DNA of 64,000 nt from contig NC_063151.1 of the NCBI RefSeq assembly GCF_020921035.1, positions 22,140,934 through 22,204,933 of the forward strand, read 5' to 3'. The notes under the pieces were generated by a model. That model was not told the origin of the DNA. It saw only the letters and a list, made by a program, of their open reading frames with translations, and ran no database searches. Positions within the stretch are counted from its first letter, which is position 1. Each line of letters opens with the position of its first letter. The position numbers were made by a program, and so were the translations under genes. This document shows, one piece after another, positions 1 to 11,514 of this stretch. The DNA is from Rhodamnia argentea (taxonomy: Eukaryota > Streptophyta > Magnoliopsida > Myrtales > Myrtaceae).

Positions 1-495
1 CATTCCTTACTACGTAATTTGATTCCTGCTTTGTCCTAGCGAGCGTGATAATCAACATTGCAATCCATTGAACGAACCCTGCAGAGACATGAGCGAGAAA
101 CCTACAGGAACGAGCACGACAGAATTTACTGGGATCAGCTCTAGACCTTAGACCCGTGGCTTCGACCCCGTTTCTCAGCGTCAAACGCGGGTCGAAGAAG
201 GACGGGTCTTCTTTCCATGAATCATCTCGGAAGATAATAGTCTGTATTAACAATAGCGTGCGAAGACCCAAGAAAGTAAAAAGACCCAAAATGATATTAA
301 CGTTGCTATTATCTTCTCCATCTAAAGTCAACAACATTCCTGATCAACAAAATATCAATTCCGCTTTCGTATTGTCGTTCTTCGACGAAGCTTCTTCTCA
401 ACTTCGATGAAACCCTAAACCCCACGAGTTTCTTCAAAGTCGTGCTACGTACGCACGCACGTAAACACCCGTACAACACAAAGCTCCTTGCAGTC

Positions 496-501
496 TATAA
501 A
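496..501 (+). promoter_or_regulatory. TATA box of CML copy 1
   Basis: A TATAAA hexamer lies 102 bp before the start codon of the calmodulin-like gene. The same hexamer in the same context sits 103 bp before the start of the second copy (38736-38741). About 500 bp upstream of each gene is also duplicated (1-597 and 38215-38838), so the two promoters share an origin. The transcription start itself is inferred, roughly 30 bp downstream. Confidence 0.55.
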
Positions 502-597
502 TTCAAATTATCCTCCTCCCACCGGCGCAATTAGCATTTGCACATATTTCTTCATTAGTTTTCCCAATCCACACGTACATATCCAACATTGCACATC

Positions 598-1080
598 ATG
601 CCTTGCCTCGGAACCGGAGACTTGCATCGGATTTTCGAGAACCTTGACAAGAACGGCGACGGCCAGGTGAGCCTCGAGGAGCTCAAATGGCTGCTTGAGA
701 AAATCGGTGTCCAACCCAGCGTGGACGAGCTCGAATCAGCTATAGGAAAATTGAGCCTCGACTTTGATGAGTTCTTGTACTTTTACAACTCTATATTATC
801 AGGAGGAACCACGGGGAGTGGCGGATTAGAATCGCCGAAAGGCAATGAAGGAGATGGCGATCAAGAGGCCGACCTTGCCGAGGCGTTCAAAGTGTTCGAT
901 TTGAACGACGACAGCTTCATTTCCTGCGACGAGCTCCAAAGCATCCTCTCAAGACTAGGTTTATGGGACGAGAGAAGCGGGAGAGACTGCAATAGCATGA
1001 TCCACGCGTATGATACTAATCGCGATGGGAGGCTCGATTTTGAGGAATTCAAGAGAATGATGTTGATCACAATTTCTTGA
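598..1080 (+). CDS. Calmodulin-like calcium-binding protein (CML44-like), copy 1
   Basis: Intronless gene for a 160-residue EF-hand protein, a probable cytosolic or nuclear calcium sensor. Three calcium loops are visible: residues 17-28 (DKNGDGQVSLEE), 101-112 (DLNDDSFISCDE) and 139-150 (DTNRDGRLDFEE). The second hand is degenerate: around residues 44-65 only helix remnants such as LDFDEFLYFY remain, with no acidic loop. The start is the ATG at 598, 102 bp after a TATA box and opening MPCLGTG; a TTG nine bases upstream is in frame but is not a plausible plant start. Length and the WLLEKIG motif fit the plant CML44 group, a name I give from memory. The third loop has Ser at loop position 6, where Gly is usual and where the second copy keeps Gly. 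Flanks on both sides are shared with the copy at 38839, so this is a segmental duplicate. Confidence 0.9.
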   Translation: MPCLGTGDLHRIFENLDKNGDGQVSLEELKWLLEKIGVQPSVDELESAIGKLSLDFDEFLYFYNSILSGGTTGSGGLESPKGNEGDGDQEADLAEAFKVFDLNDDSFISCDELQSILSRLGLWDERSGRDCNSMIHAYDTNRDGRLDFEEFKRMMLITIS

Positions 1081-1605
1081 TGATATCTTCAACAACTTGA
1101 TATGTCTTGAGTCGGATTTGCTTTCATACATCTTACTGGTTCTATATACATTCTATAGCTCTATTCTTTTATGTAGCTTCTACCATTACTCTCTCTTGTT
1201 GATTTAACTCTCTCGTGCTATTCTTCTAGCCAGTGCTTTGGCCATCTCGATATTCCTATTGTCAATACTATTTCTAGTTTGAAATATGCGAGGCTAACAT
1301 TATATGCACCGGACGCAGGGGAGTCCAACATATATCGGTCATTCAACAATATTAGTCCCTGCACGCGTACGTGCCTAATTTTACATTCTAGACCATTGAA
1401 CATTTCCGGGTGGTATTCAAGAGATCAACACGGACAAATTTGGAAAGAGAAAGTGAGGCGAAAGTTACTTTTGTCTTAGATAGATAGACTAGCCTGTGGG
1501 TCGCCTGAGAACAAAGAGAATCAGATTACGCTGCAAGAGTTTTCGGGGAGTGGTTTTAGAGAAAGTGTCTAACCAGGGTCAATGAAACTACTCACTCAAA
1601 TGCAT
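1081..1605 (+). other. 3' flank of CML copy 1, duplicated elsewhere
   Basis: No further gene is seen here. The stretch holds the probable 3' UTR and downstream DNA. Positions about 1081-1500 match 39322-39670 after the second CML copy, and about 1430-1570 match 22925-23070, where no CML gene is present. A shared landmark is the GATAGATAGACTAGCCTG motif near 1480 and 39655. Confidence 0.6.
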
Positions 1606-2095
1606 AAAAGGAAAAATTATTTAAAAAGTCCTAAATGTATTGTACTTGTAATAATTCAGTTCTAAACATTTCAATTGTGCCAATTAAGTGCTAAATCTTT
1701 TCATGTTTTGCCAATCGAGTTTATCCGATCAATTTCAGCCAGAAATTGTTGACGTGGATGTTGACCATCTTACATGGCATGCTGACATGAAGAATTTTCA
1801 TAATTTTTGTAAAATTATGAATTATTATTATAATTATAATTATAATTTCTTGTCTTTTTTCTTCTTTCCATTCCTTTTCTTTTCTTTTCTTTCAAGCCCG
1901 ATGAGTATTTGACGTCCCTCGCGCAGTGGCCGATGAGGTCGCCGACCCTTGCTTGTGGTCAGGTGGTGACCTCGCCGGACTTGGTAGGAAATAAAAGGAA
2001 AAGAAAGAAAGAACAAAAAATAAAAAAATATGAAAAAAATCAGATATTTTTTTTGGATGCCCAATCCGAAAGTTTCCCGTATATAGTGTGTTGAA
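1606..2095. repeat. Partial inverted-repeat element, family A (one arm)
   Basis: AT-rich arm with the recurring phrases AAAAAGTCCTAAATG and TGCCAATTAAGTGCTAAATC, then a GACGTGGATG motif and a GC-rich core near 1900-1985. This is the arrangement of the complete family A element at 27313-28106, but only the left arm and core are recognisable. It probably lost its right end. Small open frames here are by-products of the low-complexity core. Confidence 0.5.
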
Positions 2096-2119
2096 GTTGT
2101 TGTCCCACATCACCTAAAT

Positions 2120-3200
2120 ATGAGTCCTAAATGCTCCTTATAGTCATGTGGTTTTCCTCTATTTATCAGCTTAAGCTTTTGACTTTCTAACACAGTGTAC
2201 CATTTTTTTTTCTGTCAAAACCTATATATAGTGTACATGAAGCTACACGTGAGCGTCAATCGATTCAATCGCTCCATACAACAAACGAACTCAAATACAT
2301 ACGTTTGGTGCCAGCAATAATTGTTTACTTTATAACTAAGGACCTTAATTTTTCCTAGGTGGAAAAAATAGACAAAACATGTCTTGTAGCGGCGGTATGT
2401 ATCTTTGCAATGATGTGTGCAGAATGTTAGATGCGTCATTAGTTTAATGCACATCAACCTTCAATTAAATTTCAGCTCATTCTAGCTCCAAGCAAGAATT
2501 ATTGGCGAGCGGCCATAGATGCAAAAAATCATTTACTTATTGTCTCTTCACAAAAAAAAAAAGAAAAAAATTCTGGGTAAACTCGTTCAGCTTACATGCA
2601 TTAGATATCAAGAGACGACTGATGATAGCCTCTTGGGTGACTTAATATATCAATTTTGTGAATCTGTCTTAGTAAATTTTACTTAACTCACCCCAAGGTT
2701 GAAAACTCTCAAGCAATGCCCTTTGCAAGTTAAAAGGCAAAAAAAAAACAAGATTATCGTGGTCGAGGGTACGCAAATGGACTTTTGGAATAAAACTTAA
2801 TTAGCATCTTAATCGGAGTCTCAAAAAATGGTGTCTAGGGAGCCAAACCAACTAGACATTTGGAGGAGAAAAGGGGGAATAATTTGCGCCTCATTCTCAT
2901 TCTGCCGATGGAATAGAAAATGTGGGCACCGGGTTTTCAAATGTTTAAACAAGTTTAACTTATGTCAATGATAGCAGATTTGTATGATGAATGAGATAAT
3001 TTTTTGATATGTGATAGATGTTCTTAACTTATCGATCCACTCAAAACACGACCTAAGCATGAATGTCCGGAGTCTCAAGAATTCCATTTGTACCTCTTGT
3101 TTAAAAATTAAAATGATGGGCCAATTGCCAAATTGTAGTTCAAATGGAAAAGCCAATTATATGCGATGGTGATGACCCGTGCACGAGGTGCCACATTATT
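2120..3200 (+). repeat. BTB 3'-flank module, copy R1
   Basis: This block recurs near 6600-7470, 12030-12740, 23830-25340, 28115-29450, 35070-35980 and, split, at 40130-40750 (minus) and 41090-41850. Landmarks are the pair 'antisense-like' phrases AACTCTCAAGCAATGCCCTT near 2705 and TGGAAAAGCCAATTATAT near 3144. Where the module is complete it abuts the end of a BTB second exon on the minus strand. Here no BTB exon follows. No gene is seen inside. Confidence 0.6.
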
Positions 3201-3362
3201 ACTTTGCCTAAGAATTCAAACTCTGATCAAAGAACACTAATTACAAAATTGAAAAAAAGAAAGTTTCCATATATTCAGTTGCTAACATTAGTTTTAAGTG
3301 ACCAAATTGAAGAATCTTTAAAAGTTTTGAGACTTGCTGTAAAAGTTTTCAAGTATTGTCGA

Positions 3363-5380
3363 GTGTAATCGACATTGTCAGATCATTACGATGTTTATGA
3401 CTAGAGACTTGCTGTAAAATTCTGCCACTGTACACACTCCTGGCCGAATTTATATGGTGATAATCGGTAGCATTTACTTTTGGAACTGCATGCTGCTAAA
3501 GGTGCACCTACATAAGACATTTCCACTGAAACATTATATCTTTTACTTCCTAGTTTTATGCTAAACTCTCTCTTAGGTTGATCTTGAAGTTTCTGTATTA
3601 GCTTTCATATTCAGGCATTAAATATATTGAGATTTCTCATTTCTTTGGCAGAAGGACACCTCAAGTGACAATATTTATGTACAACGCTCACCTTGATGTC
3701 AATTTTTTTTTTTCAGCTCACTTAAGTGCTAATTTTTTCGAAAAATGATTATTTCAGTGCCAACTCCGGTGAGCCTAGCTAGAAATAGTACATGGCAGTT
3801 TTTTATTAATTAACTAACCCTATGTGGCTCGCCGGAGGCTCGGAGATCCTAGTTAGCTTCCAAAGCACAAACAACATTGTTTAGCCAATTTCACGGAGTG
3901 ACTTTCAGTGCTATAAGTTGCAAATCATGATCGTTTGAATGCCAAGTTTTTCTGAAAGTGATCACTTAATTGTCATAAATTGCACAATGTGATCACTTAA
4001 GTGCTATAAGTTTAAGATATCTCAGTCACGTCAACCGAGTGACGTCATTCTATTTGCACAGTTGGAATTGATTTTTTTATTTAAAAAGCCATGCCACTAA
4101 ATTGTTTGGCATTTTGACCAAAAAAATTGCTTGTATTAAAAATGCCATGTCACTAAATTGTCTTAAATAAAAAGGCCACACATTTATTTTGGCCGGAATC
4201 TCCTACCGTTGGCACTTAAGTTATCATTTTTTTTTTCCGATTTAGCACTTAAGTGAGCCGGTGAAAAATTTTGATACCAAAGTGAGCGCCATACACAAAT
4301 ATTGTTACTTCGGGCATCCTTACGCCTCGTTTCTTTCCACCCTAGACAAGTCGTGACTAAATCACCATGAGTTCATTAAACATTTGCATTCAACTATCAA
4401 TCTTTTCAATGAATTGGCCTTGAAAAAGCATTTTTTACCACTTTCTTCTTTCGTTTCTGGTCTCAATAATTGCTTGGATTGGTCCTGTTCTTCTTCCTTC
4501 AGGAGCCTAAACTTAACTATTTTATGCTTGCCCGAGTCTTCAAGATGTAATGTCAAAGTTTAGGTGCATAAATAGTTGTTGAGTGTAATTGGCATCATGA
4601 AATCATTACAAATGTCTGCGACTATTTGTTTAGAGACTTCCTATAAAATTCTTCCATTTTTCATGCTTCTGGCCAGATTTATATGGTGATAAGGGGTTGT
4701 ATTTACTTTTGAAACTGCATGCCGCTAAAGATGCACTTATATAAAACACTTCCACTCAACCAATATATCTTTTACTTCCTAGTCTAATGTTAAACTCTTT
4801 CATAGGTTGATCTTAAAGTTTCTATATTAGCTTTCATATTCAGGCATTATTAGCTTTTGAGATTTCTCTCTTCTTTCCTCTCAGACAAATCCCGACTAAA
4901 TTGCCATGAGTTCATTAAACATTTGCATTCAACAATCAATCTTTTTAGTAATTTGGCCTTGAAAAAGCATTTTGGACCACTTTCGTCTTTCGTTTTCGGC
5001 CTCAATAATTGCTTCGATTAATCCTGCTCTTTTTCCTTTCGAAGCCTAAAGTTAACTTTCTTATGTTTACCCGAGTTTTCAAGAAGTAATGCCAAAGTTT
5101 AGGCACATGAATAGTTATAGAGTGTAATCAACATTATCAAATTCATTATGAATGTCCGCAACTCTTTGTTTTGCGACTTGCCTTCTGGCCGGATTTATAT
5201 GGTGATAATGGGGTTGCATTTACTTTGGAACTGCATGCTACTAAAGATGCCCACATTTCCACTCAAACAATATATCTTTTACTTCCTAGTCTGATGTCAA
5301 ACTCTCTTAGTTAGATCTTGAAGTTTCTGTATTAGCTTTCATATTCAAGCAGTAAAACTATTGAGATTTCTCGCCCTGCG
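3363..5380 (+). repeat. BTB intron block present three times in a row
   Basis: About 270-300 bp of the BTB intron occurs three times, at about 3363-3660, 4580-4880 and 5118-5372. Each copy runs from GAGTGTAAT through TTTATATGGTGATAA and TCTTTTACTTCCTAGT to the phrase TATTAGCTTTCATATTCA. A family D inverted-repeat element (3659-4314) lies between copies one and two. The same block appears once in the introns of the other BTB copies (about 10200-10480, 30500-30760, 42940-43200). The stretch has no exon 1, so it is intron DNA of a broken gene. Confidence 0.65.
3659..4314. mobile_element. Inverted-repeat MITE, family D
   Basis: The ends are near-perfect inverted repeats: the left runs AAGTGACAATATTTATGT and the right, on the other strand, AAGTAACAATATTTGTGT, both followed by CGCTCAC and a CACTTAAGTGC phrase. 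The middle is AT-rich with a short GC-rich core near 3825-3850. No protein is encoded. I could not find a clean target-site duplication. It sits inside the duplicated BTB intron and separates two of its three blocks. Confidence 0.6.
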
Positions 5381-5408
5381 AGAACTATGTTTCTGAGTCC
5401 TCTTCGAA

Positions 5409-5873
5409 GCTAACCGGTCCCAAGCATTTAAAGCAATGCTCGAGATTGAGATGGAAGAAAGCCGAAGCAGCATCATTAACATCAATGATGTGTCATATGA
5501 TGTCCTGGAAGCATTTGTCAAATATCTTTACACTGTTGAAGCATGCCTTGATGAACAAATGGCTTGGAATTTTCTAGTGTTGGCAGAAAAGTGGCAAGTG
5601 AAGCGATATTGTGAGAAGTTTATAATGTCCAAATTAAACTGGGACAACTCGATCTCGTACTGCGCCTTTGCGCACCAGCAAGACGCAAAGGTTCTTCTTG
5701 AGGCTGCCTTGTCATTAATCGTGGACAACATGTTAGAAATCGAAAAACATGCCGAATGTCCAAACTTTTATGAATCTTAGCCTCGCCTTGCAATGGAGAT
5801 TCACCGGGCATATGTTGCAAAGTGGACAATCATTGCAGTGCGCGAGGATACTTCTAACCAACGCTTGGGTGAA
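5409..5873 (+). pseudogene. BTB/POZ gene relic: second exon only
   Basis: Second-exon copy of the local BTB family, matching 11053-11514 in order: AFKAMLEIEMEESRSS, the YLYTVEACLDEQMA core, then SKLNWDNS and AFAHQQDAKVLLEAALSLI. Several faults mark it as dead. No first exon is found upstream; the AG acceptor seen before other copies has become AA, giving GAAGCTAACC where intact copies have CAGGCTAACC. Four residues are missing before RYCEKF. An in-frame stop follows CPNFYES, after which homology continues (PRLAMEIHRAYVAKW) to about 5873. It is a relic of a host gene rather than an alternative isoform. Confidence 0.8.
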
Positions 5874-5989
5874 TGAGTTTAGATTTTTTTTGTTCATGAA
5901 ATTTTCGAGTTTTAAGGATGATGGTCAGATAACTTTCTGGATGTTTGTGATAGATCTCATTGGCCTTTTCTAGATGGTTGTTGATACTT

Positions 5990-6165
5990 ACTTTTTGTAA
6001 TATTTTTTTATTTACTAGTGAAAGTCATTCCTTAGGCTTGGTCAGAAGTTTCATAGGAAGCATGATAGCTGACAGGAACTTATTATCATGTGATCGATAA
6101 TTAGCTGACAGGAACTTATTATCATGTGATCGATAATTAGTAAAAATTTCTTCGTCTCTTCATTC
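5990..6165 (+). repeat. PHD-gene intron 1 fragment
   Basis: Phrases such as ATTTACTAGTGAAAGTCATT and GTCAGAAGTTTCATAGGAAG match 11640-11870 and the PHD-gene intron at about 50230-50500, in the same order. It therefore descends from intron 1 of the PHD-finger gene. It includes a 36-bp tandem duplication, 6066-6101 and 6102-6137, built on AGCTGACAGGAACTTATT. Confidence 0.6.
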
Positions 6166-6508
6166 TCATATTTTCGATTGAGAATACTTTGTATTGCTTT
6201 AATTGTCGGATAGATCCAAAATGAAAGGAGAACACCTCTATTTATAGTAGAAGGCCTCTCATTACGACCGTTGATCAAGTCTAGATCTCATGGCTAAAAA
6301 TGCATCTCCCCATCTAACCAACTACAAACATTAAATAGGAGAGTTCTATAAAATGAGACATTTACCATATCGTCCGCCCCTAGAATACTCTAGAAGACTC
6401 AAGAAAACCTGAGAAACTCTAGAGATGAAGACACATAAGTCTTGTGGTTCTTCCGGGCTATTAGGTTTGGGTGGTTGGCTCATGAAACATCCGATTCATG
6501 ACACACGC

Positions 6509-6600
6509 ATAGAGCCAACGCAGTAGCATCAAGGCTTTGGTGCCATCAAATTTAGTCTTCATACTGTCGCTTCACACCTAATCCTAGGTCGCTTACATTG
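6509..6600 (+). pseudogene. Fragment of PHD-gene exon 2 and following intron
   Basis: AGAGCCAACGCAGTAGCAT and then GGCTTTGGTGCCATCAAA match PHD-gene exon 2 (51364-51382) and the exon 2/intron 2 junction (51487-51510), followed by CACACCTAATCCTA as at 51533-51546. About 104 bp of exon 2 is missing between the two matching pieces. It lies downstream of the intron 1 fragment at 5990, in the same order as in the PHD gene. Confidence 0.65.
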
Positions 6601-6609
6601 TAACCGGCG

Positions 6610-7470
6610 GTACCATGTTTTCAAATGTTTAAACAAGTTTCACTGTGATTAATGATATGTGATGTATCCGATAGATAAGATACACTCTGATACGTGATAG
6701 ACGATCCTAACCTATTGATCCATTAAAATCACGAAGAAAGCCAATTATATACGGCGGTGAATCTCAAGACTTGCACAAGACTTGCATGCCAGCATCGCGG
6801 TGAAAATTACAAAGATGGTCCTGTTGCTAAATCACATTTCAAATGGAAAAGCCAATTATATACGGCGGTGATTATCCCAAAGGGAGCAACAACAAAAAAA
6901 TCATCTTGTCAAACATCATGTTCTTCGACTATATGTTCACGGAATTACAAAAGACGAAAGGGGCGTTAATGTTCTGGGAGATCAACAAACAGTTTATCAC
7001 TCGAAGAATTTTAATTGACAAGTCTTAAACGAGTGGAATGCATAATCTCTATTGACTTTTTTGAATGTCTTCTAAACCTTACTCCCATCAAAGTTCAACG
7101 ACTGGACGGAGTTTTCTGGGTTGGTTAGTGTTTGACTGGAATATCTAAGCTCAAGTAAACTAATTGAAAGCGAAGTCAAAATTTTGCGATACGATTGAAA
7201 AGAGTTAAATTGCAATGGACAGTAGACAAAAATAAGAATAGAGTTTGATAACTCCGAATGTAAGAACTCTAAATTGAAATATAGTCTTTCTCATCCGCAC
7301 GCATTTGGTTTGTCTAAAATTTCCTGGACATTGCAGAGATTTCACCTAGTGACGGATTTTAGGGAAAAGGAAAGCATATTGAGAACCCGGAAAAAGCGAT
7401 TGTTACATCCGCCAAGCATTCATTGAGCAAGACCAAGCTGCTTCATGGTGGTAATGCGTGCGCAATTCTC
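6610..7470 (+). repeat. BTB 3'-flank module, copy R2
   Basis: Copy of the flank described for R1, beginning at CATGTTTTCAAATG. It contains the AAATGGAAAAGCCAATTATA landmark near 6840 and the CGCCAAGCATTCATTGAGCAAGACCAAG-like end that elsewhere lies just before a BTB second exon (compare 29285-29310). No BTB exon follows. No gene is seen inside. Confidence 0.55.
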
Positions 7471-8199
7471 TTCAGTAAGTGATACCATTTCGTTTTGCGC
7501 AAGCGATACTTTTCAACTGAATATCTATATATTTTATTGCTTGCCTTTTCTATTTTATTGTATTTATAAACCAAATAGAGGTTTCAGAGTAGTTGTGAGA
7601 TATTACTTTCCATAATTTTAATTACATTCTTGGTCGTTTTGCACGTGGAGAGACGAAAAGATTTCTGACTTAGATATATTTCATTCACTCCCTCACTTGT
7701 CTTTTATTGCACTTTTGTCTCGGAAGTTGATAGGATTTGGCAGAAAAAGAGCGTATCGGCGCTAAAAAGTTGTATACGGCGCTCGATTTAATATAAAAAA
7801 TTTCTACCGGATTGCCAAATTGGAGACAAAATCATCACTTTAGGGCCTTCGACGAGAAAATCGAGTCAAAATTAATAAGTGGCATTTTGAATTAAATTCT
7901 TAGTAATTTAAAAAAAAAAATTAAGTCCACTTAGACTTTTAAACTTAAAAAAAATAAAATTAGATTTAAAAAATGAAATTAACTATTTTTTAAAAAATAA
8001 ATTGAAAAGTTAACTTAAATATTTAACAGAAAAAACTTAAAAAAAAAAAAACAGGCTAAACTTAAAAGAAATTTTATAAAAAAAACACAAAATTTAAGTA
8101 ATTCGAATGAAATTTTTGACACTAAAATAAAATAAGTCGTACATAGCTTTTGAGACTTGTCTCCCGGATTTGGCAAGCAAATTAGCTCTCTTTCAGCAA
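7471..8199 (+). promoter_or_regulatory. Upstream region of BTB copy 2
   Basis: AT-rich DNA without a gene leading to the first exon at 8200. Long A runs fill 7905-8090. The last 30 bp before the start codon are shared with the other BTB copies (CTCTCTTTCAGCAA here), so they are probably 5' UTR. I see no certain TATA box. Confidence 0.3.
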
Positions 8200-11100
8200 A
8201 TGCAGCGACCCTGCAAGGAGGAGACCGATTCCATGCGTTGCACATCCTGCAAGGAGGAGTGCGTCACGCTCTATGCCGGCGCCTGCAAGCGGTGCTCCGA
8301 GGAGGCCAGCGAGACCAAGGAAGAGCTCAAGCGAGAGGTCGAGATTTTGAAGGCCAAAGTCGCCTTCTTGACTCTCTGGTCTCCGAACGGCCACCGCGAC
8401 CCTGGCCCCGGCTTCACCGACGTCGTCTTGGTCGCCGATGACGGTCCCAATGGAGGCCCGTCTATGCCGGTGCCGGCTCACAGGACCATTCTGGTGAACA
8501 TCGGCTTTTGCTTCGTTCACTGATATCCTTGCTGGTTTTGCTTTGATTTAAATTTTGAGTTTTTCTTAGTTTTTGCTCTTATCTCCATTTAAATTTTGGG
8601 TATTTCTTTGATTTTGCTCCAGTCTCCGTTTAAATTTTGGGTTTTTTCTTGTTTTGTGCTCTAATCCCCGCTTGAATTTGGGAACTTCAGAACAGGCGCG
8701 AGGTCTAGTCACAGTGATTGAGCTTCGATTAGTTTGTAGTTAATTTTTGGGTGAGTTCCAATGCTCTGTTCCTTGCTCCGAGTTCAAATTGCGGGCGTGT
8801 CTGATATGGTGGTGATATTTTGTGTGATCGATGGTAGATAAGTGGTCAATTACATCACGAACAAATTTTAGAATAATTCTTGGTGAAAGTGGGGAAGATA
8901 AGATGCGGGACCACGGTCTTTATGAGTTCTCTCAGTCATTGGACGACGAAGGCGTGACAAACCATTGTATCCTGAATCTTTGTTCGATTGTCTTAATTTC
9001 TGCAAAGTTAACGTGCTTGACTGTGAAATAATGCCGAGGAAGGAAGAGAAGATACTCATGTGGGAGAGCTTATAGTGGATATAGATGGTCTTAAAACGGG
9101 GTTGGTCAGATTGTTATGAAATTCAGTTGTCTGGGTCGAGCTATTAAGGTTTCTCAGATCTTTCATTTTAGTTGGGGCAGAGAGGAGTTGTAAGAGAGGG
9201 AAAAGAGCAATGCTCGTAGAGGATTTCTCATGGTAGTTTGTGTTGATAGATTTAAGTAAGGGGAACCTATGGTGAATTTGGTTGGACTTTTAAGAATTTT
9301 TTTTTTAAGGTGTTCTTGAGAATTTGGTAACATGGGATGATGTACTCACATAGTGGTACCTATGGCTTACTAGTCGACAGCGATCACTCTTTGCCCTCGC
9401 CACTCGGAAGCCGTGACAGGGTGGTAGCTTCAGTCTGAAAGCAAAGAGTGCCCCAAAAGTGATATTACTTGAGGATAATGAGTTAGGGCTTGCATGATTA
9501 AATGCTTCTAATGCCCCAGAAGAAGTTTACACCACCCCTTTAACTAGCTAGCCATCTTGAACTTTCATGCTGTCATATCCTTGAAGAACGGTACTTATAT
9601 CATTAATGGCTGAATGAAATCCTCTGGCTATCTCCTGCCCATCAGTTAAGCCAGCCTTCATATTTCTTGTGCGGGAGGATATCAATTAGAAAGCAGCCAC
9701 TGTAGAATTGGCAAGCATGTACTGTAACAAACATCCTTTCGTGAATGACTACGGTTGCCGCAAGATACTCTTCAGAGATGCTTGGACAGGCATCGCATAA
9801 ATGATTCACATAATTACTATCCTCATTATTGTGTACTGGAGCAAAGCTAACCACCAATTAAAATGAAACTGCAATTATTCATCTTAGATTAATGCCTTTT
9901 GTCCACTTCAAATGTTATATAGCGGGTCACTACTAAACTAGTTCTGTTAGATGACTTCTTTCCTCCTCAAACAAGTCTTGACTAAATCACCAGGAGTTCT
10001 AAACATATGCATTCAATGATCATTCTTTTTGGTGACCCCGGCCTCAAAAAAGGATGTTGGACCTCTTCCTTCTTTCTTTTCTGGCCTCAATAATTGCTTG
10101 GAGTGGTCTTGGTCTTCTCTCTTCTTTGCCTAAACTTAACTTTCTTACGTTTGCTTGAGTTTTCAAGATGTAATGCCAAAGTTAGCGGAGTAAATAGTTG
10201 TTAAGCGTGTATAATCAGCATTATCAACTCACTGTGATTTTCTGCGACTCTTTATCTAGAAACTTGCTGTAAAATTGTGCCGCTGTACATGCTTGTGGCT
10301 GAACATACATGGTGAAAATGGGGGTTGCATCTACATTTGGAATTGCATTCTGCTAAAGATGCACCTACATAATACATTTCCACTGACAGATTATGTCTTT
10401 TACTTCGTAGTTTGATCTTAAGCTCTCTCTTAGGCTGGTCTTGGAATTTTTATAGTAGCTTTCATCTATTCTGGCATTATAAGTACATATTTGTTTGCTT
10501 GGACTGGATTTCTAAATTGGTGAGATTCTCAATTTTATTTTGCAAGTGTTCCTTTTATTTGCCTGGAATGTGGCTTTGTTGAGTTGAGTGAAATGTTAAT
10601 CTCTATTTGAAGTGACGTGTTTAGTGAATTTTTTTTTTTTGGTTGGAATGTGTTTAGTGATTGAGTTGCTGGATACTTCATTCATTATGACTATTGCGCA
10701 ATATTTGGTGTAAACGGTGCTTGAGTTCGGATATGCATTTTGCCTGCTGCTATGTGCATTTCATTGGAGTTATCAACTCAAACATTGCAAAAGCTTGAGT
10801 TATGGTCTTTCGCTTGGCGTAGGGGACTTATGAGCACAACATAGTTTGCATAATTTTTGTAGTTGATAACGTTAGCAAGGACACATTCAAAAGCTTTGAT
10901 TGCATACTCATGATATTCATTTCAGGAGTTTCTTCAATTTAGCAAAATCCGACTCATATTGATAAGATGCATAAACATTTCCTATCAAACTACTGAACGC
11001 TGCAAGAATTGCATTTCCTAGTGCTCTTAATTTATTTATTTTTAATTATCAGGCTAGCCAGTCCCCAGTATTTAAAGCAATGCTCGAGGATGAGATGAAA

Positions 11101-11514
11101 GAAAGCCGAAACTGCACCATCAAGATAAGTGATGTGTCATACGATGCTGTCCGAGCATTTGTTGGCTATCTTTATGCCGAAGCGTGCCTCGATGAGCAAA
11201 TGGTTTGTGAGCTTCTGGTATCAGCCGAAAAGTACCAAGTGGAGTACCTCAAAGCTTATTGTGAGAAGTTCTTGGTGTCCAAATTGAACTGGGACAACTC
11301 AATCATATACTATGCATTTGCGCACTTGCACAACGCGAAGCTTCTTCTTGAGGCTGCCGTGTCCTTAATTGTGGACAACTTGGATGAACTCAGAAATCAT
11401 CAAGAATATTCGGAACTTGTTGAAAAGGACCCACGCCTTGTGGTGGAGTTATACGAAGCATGTCTTGCAAAGCAGAAAAAAAATGCAGCAGCTAAGGATA
11501 CTTCTGCGAAGTAA
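8200..11514 (+). CDS. BTB/POZ domain protein (At4g08455-like), copy 2
   Basis: Two-exon gene: exon 1 is 8200-8493, with a GTGAAC donor at 8494, and exon 2 is 11053-11514 after a CAG acceptor; the junction is in phase 0. The protein has 251 residues. It opens MQRPCKEETDS, then a paired-cysteine motif, MRCTSCKEECVTLYAGACKR (C-x2-C, with two more cysteines 12 and 15 further on), then a short coiled coil (SEEASETKEELKREVEILKA). The BTB fold follows, split by the intron after HRTIL, and includes SPVFKAMLEDEM, AFVGYLYAEACLDEQM and SKLNWDNS. The C-terminal part is helical. BTB proteins of this kind dimerise and many recruit targets to cullin-3 ligases; that role is inferred. It converges on copy 3 (15422-12742) as half of an inverted duplication. 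No stop or frameshift is seen. Confidence 0.82.

Noticed and set aside
8182-8520. Minus-strand open frame of 112 residues opposite BTB exon 1
   Set aside because: It is the antisense shadow of a GC-rich exon; the plus frame carries the family motifs and splice donor.
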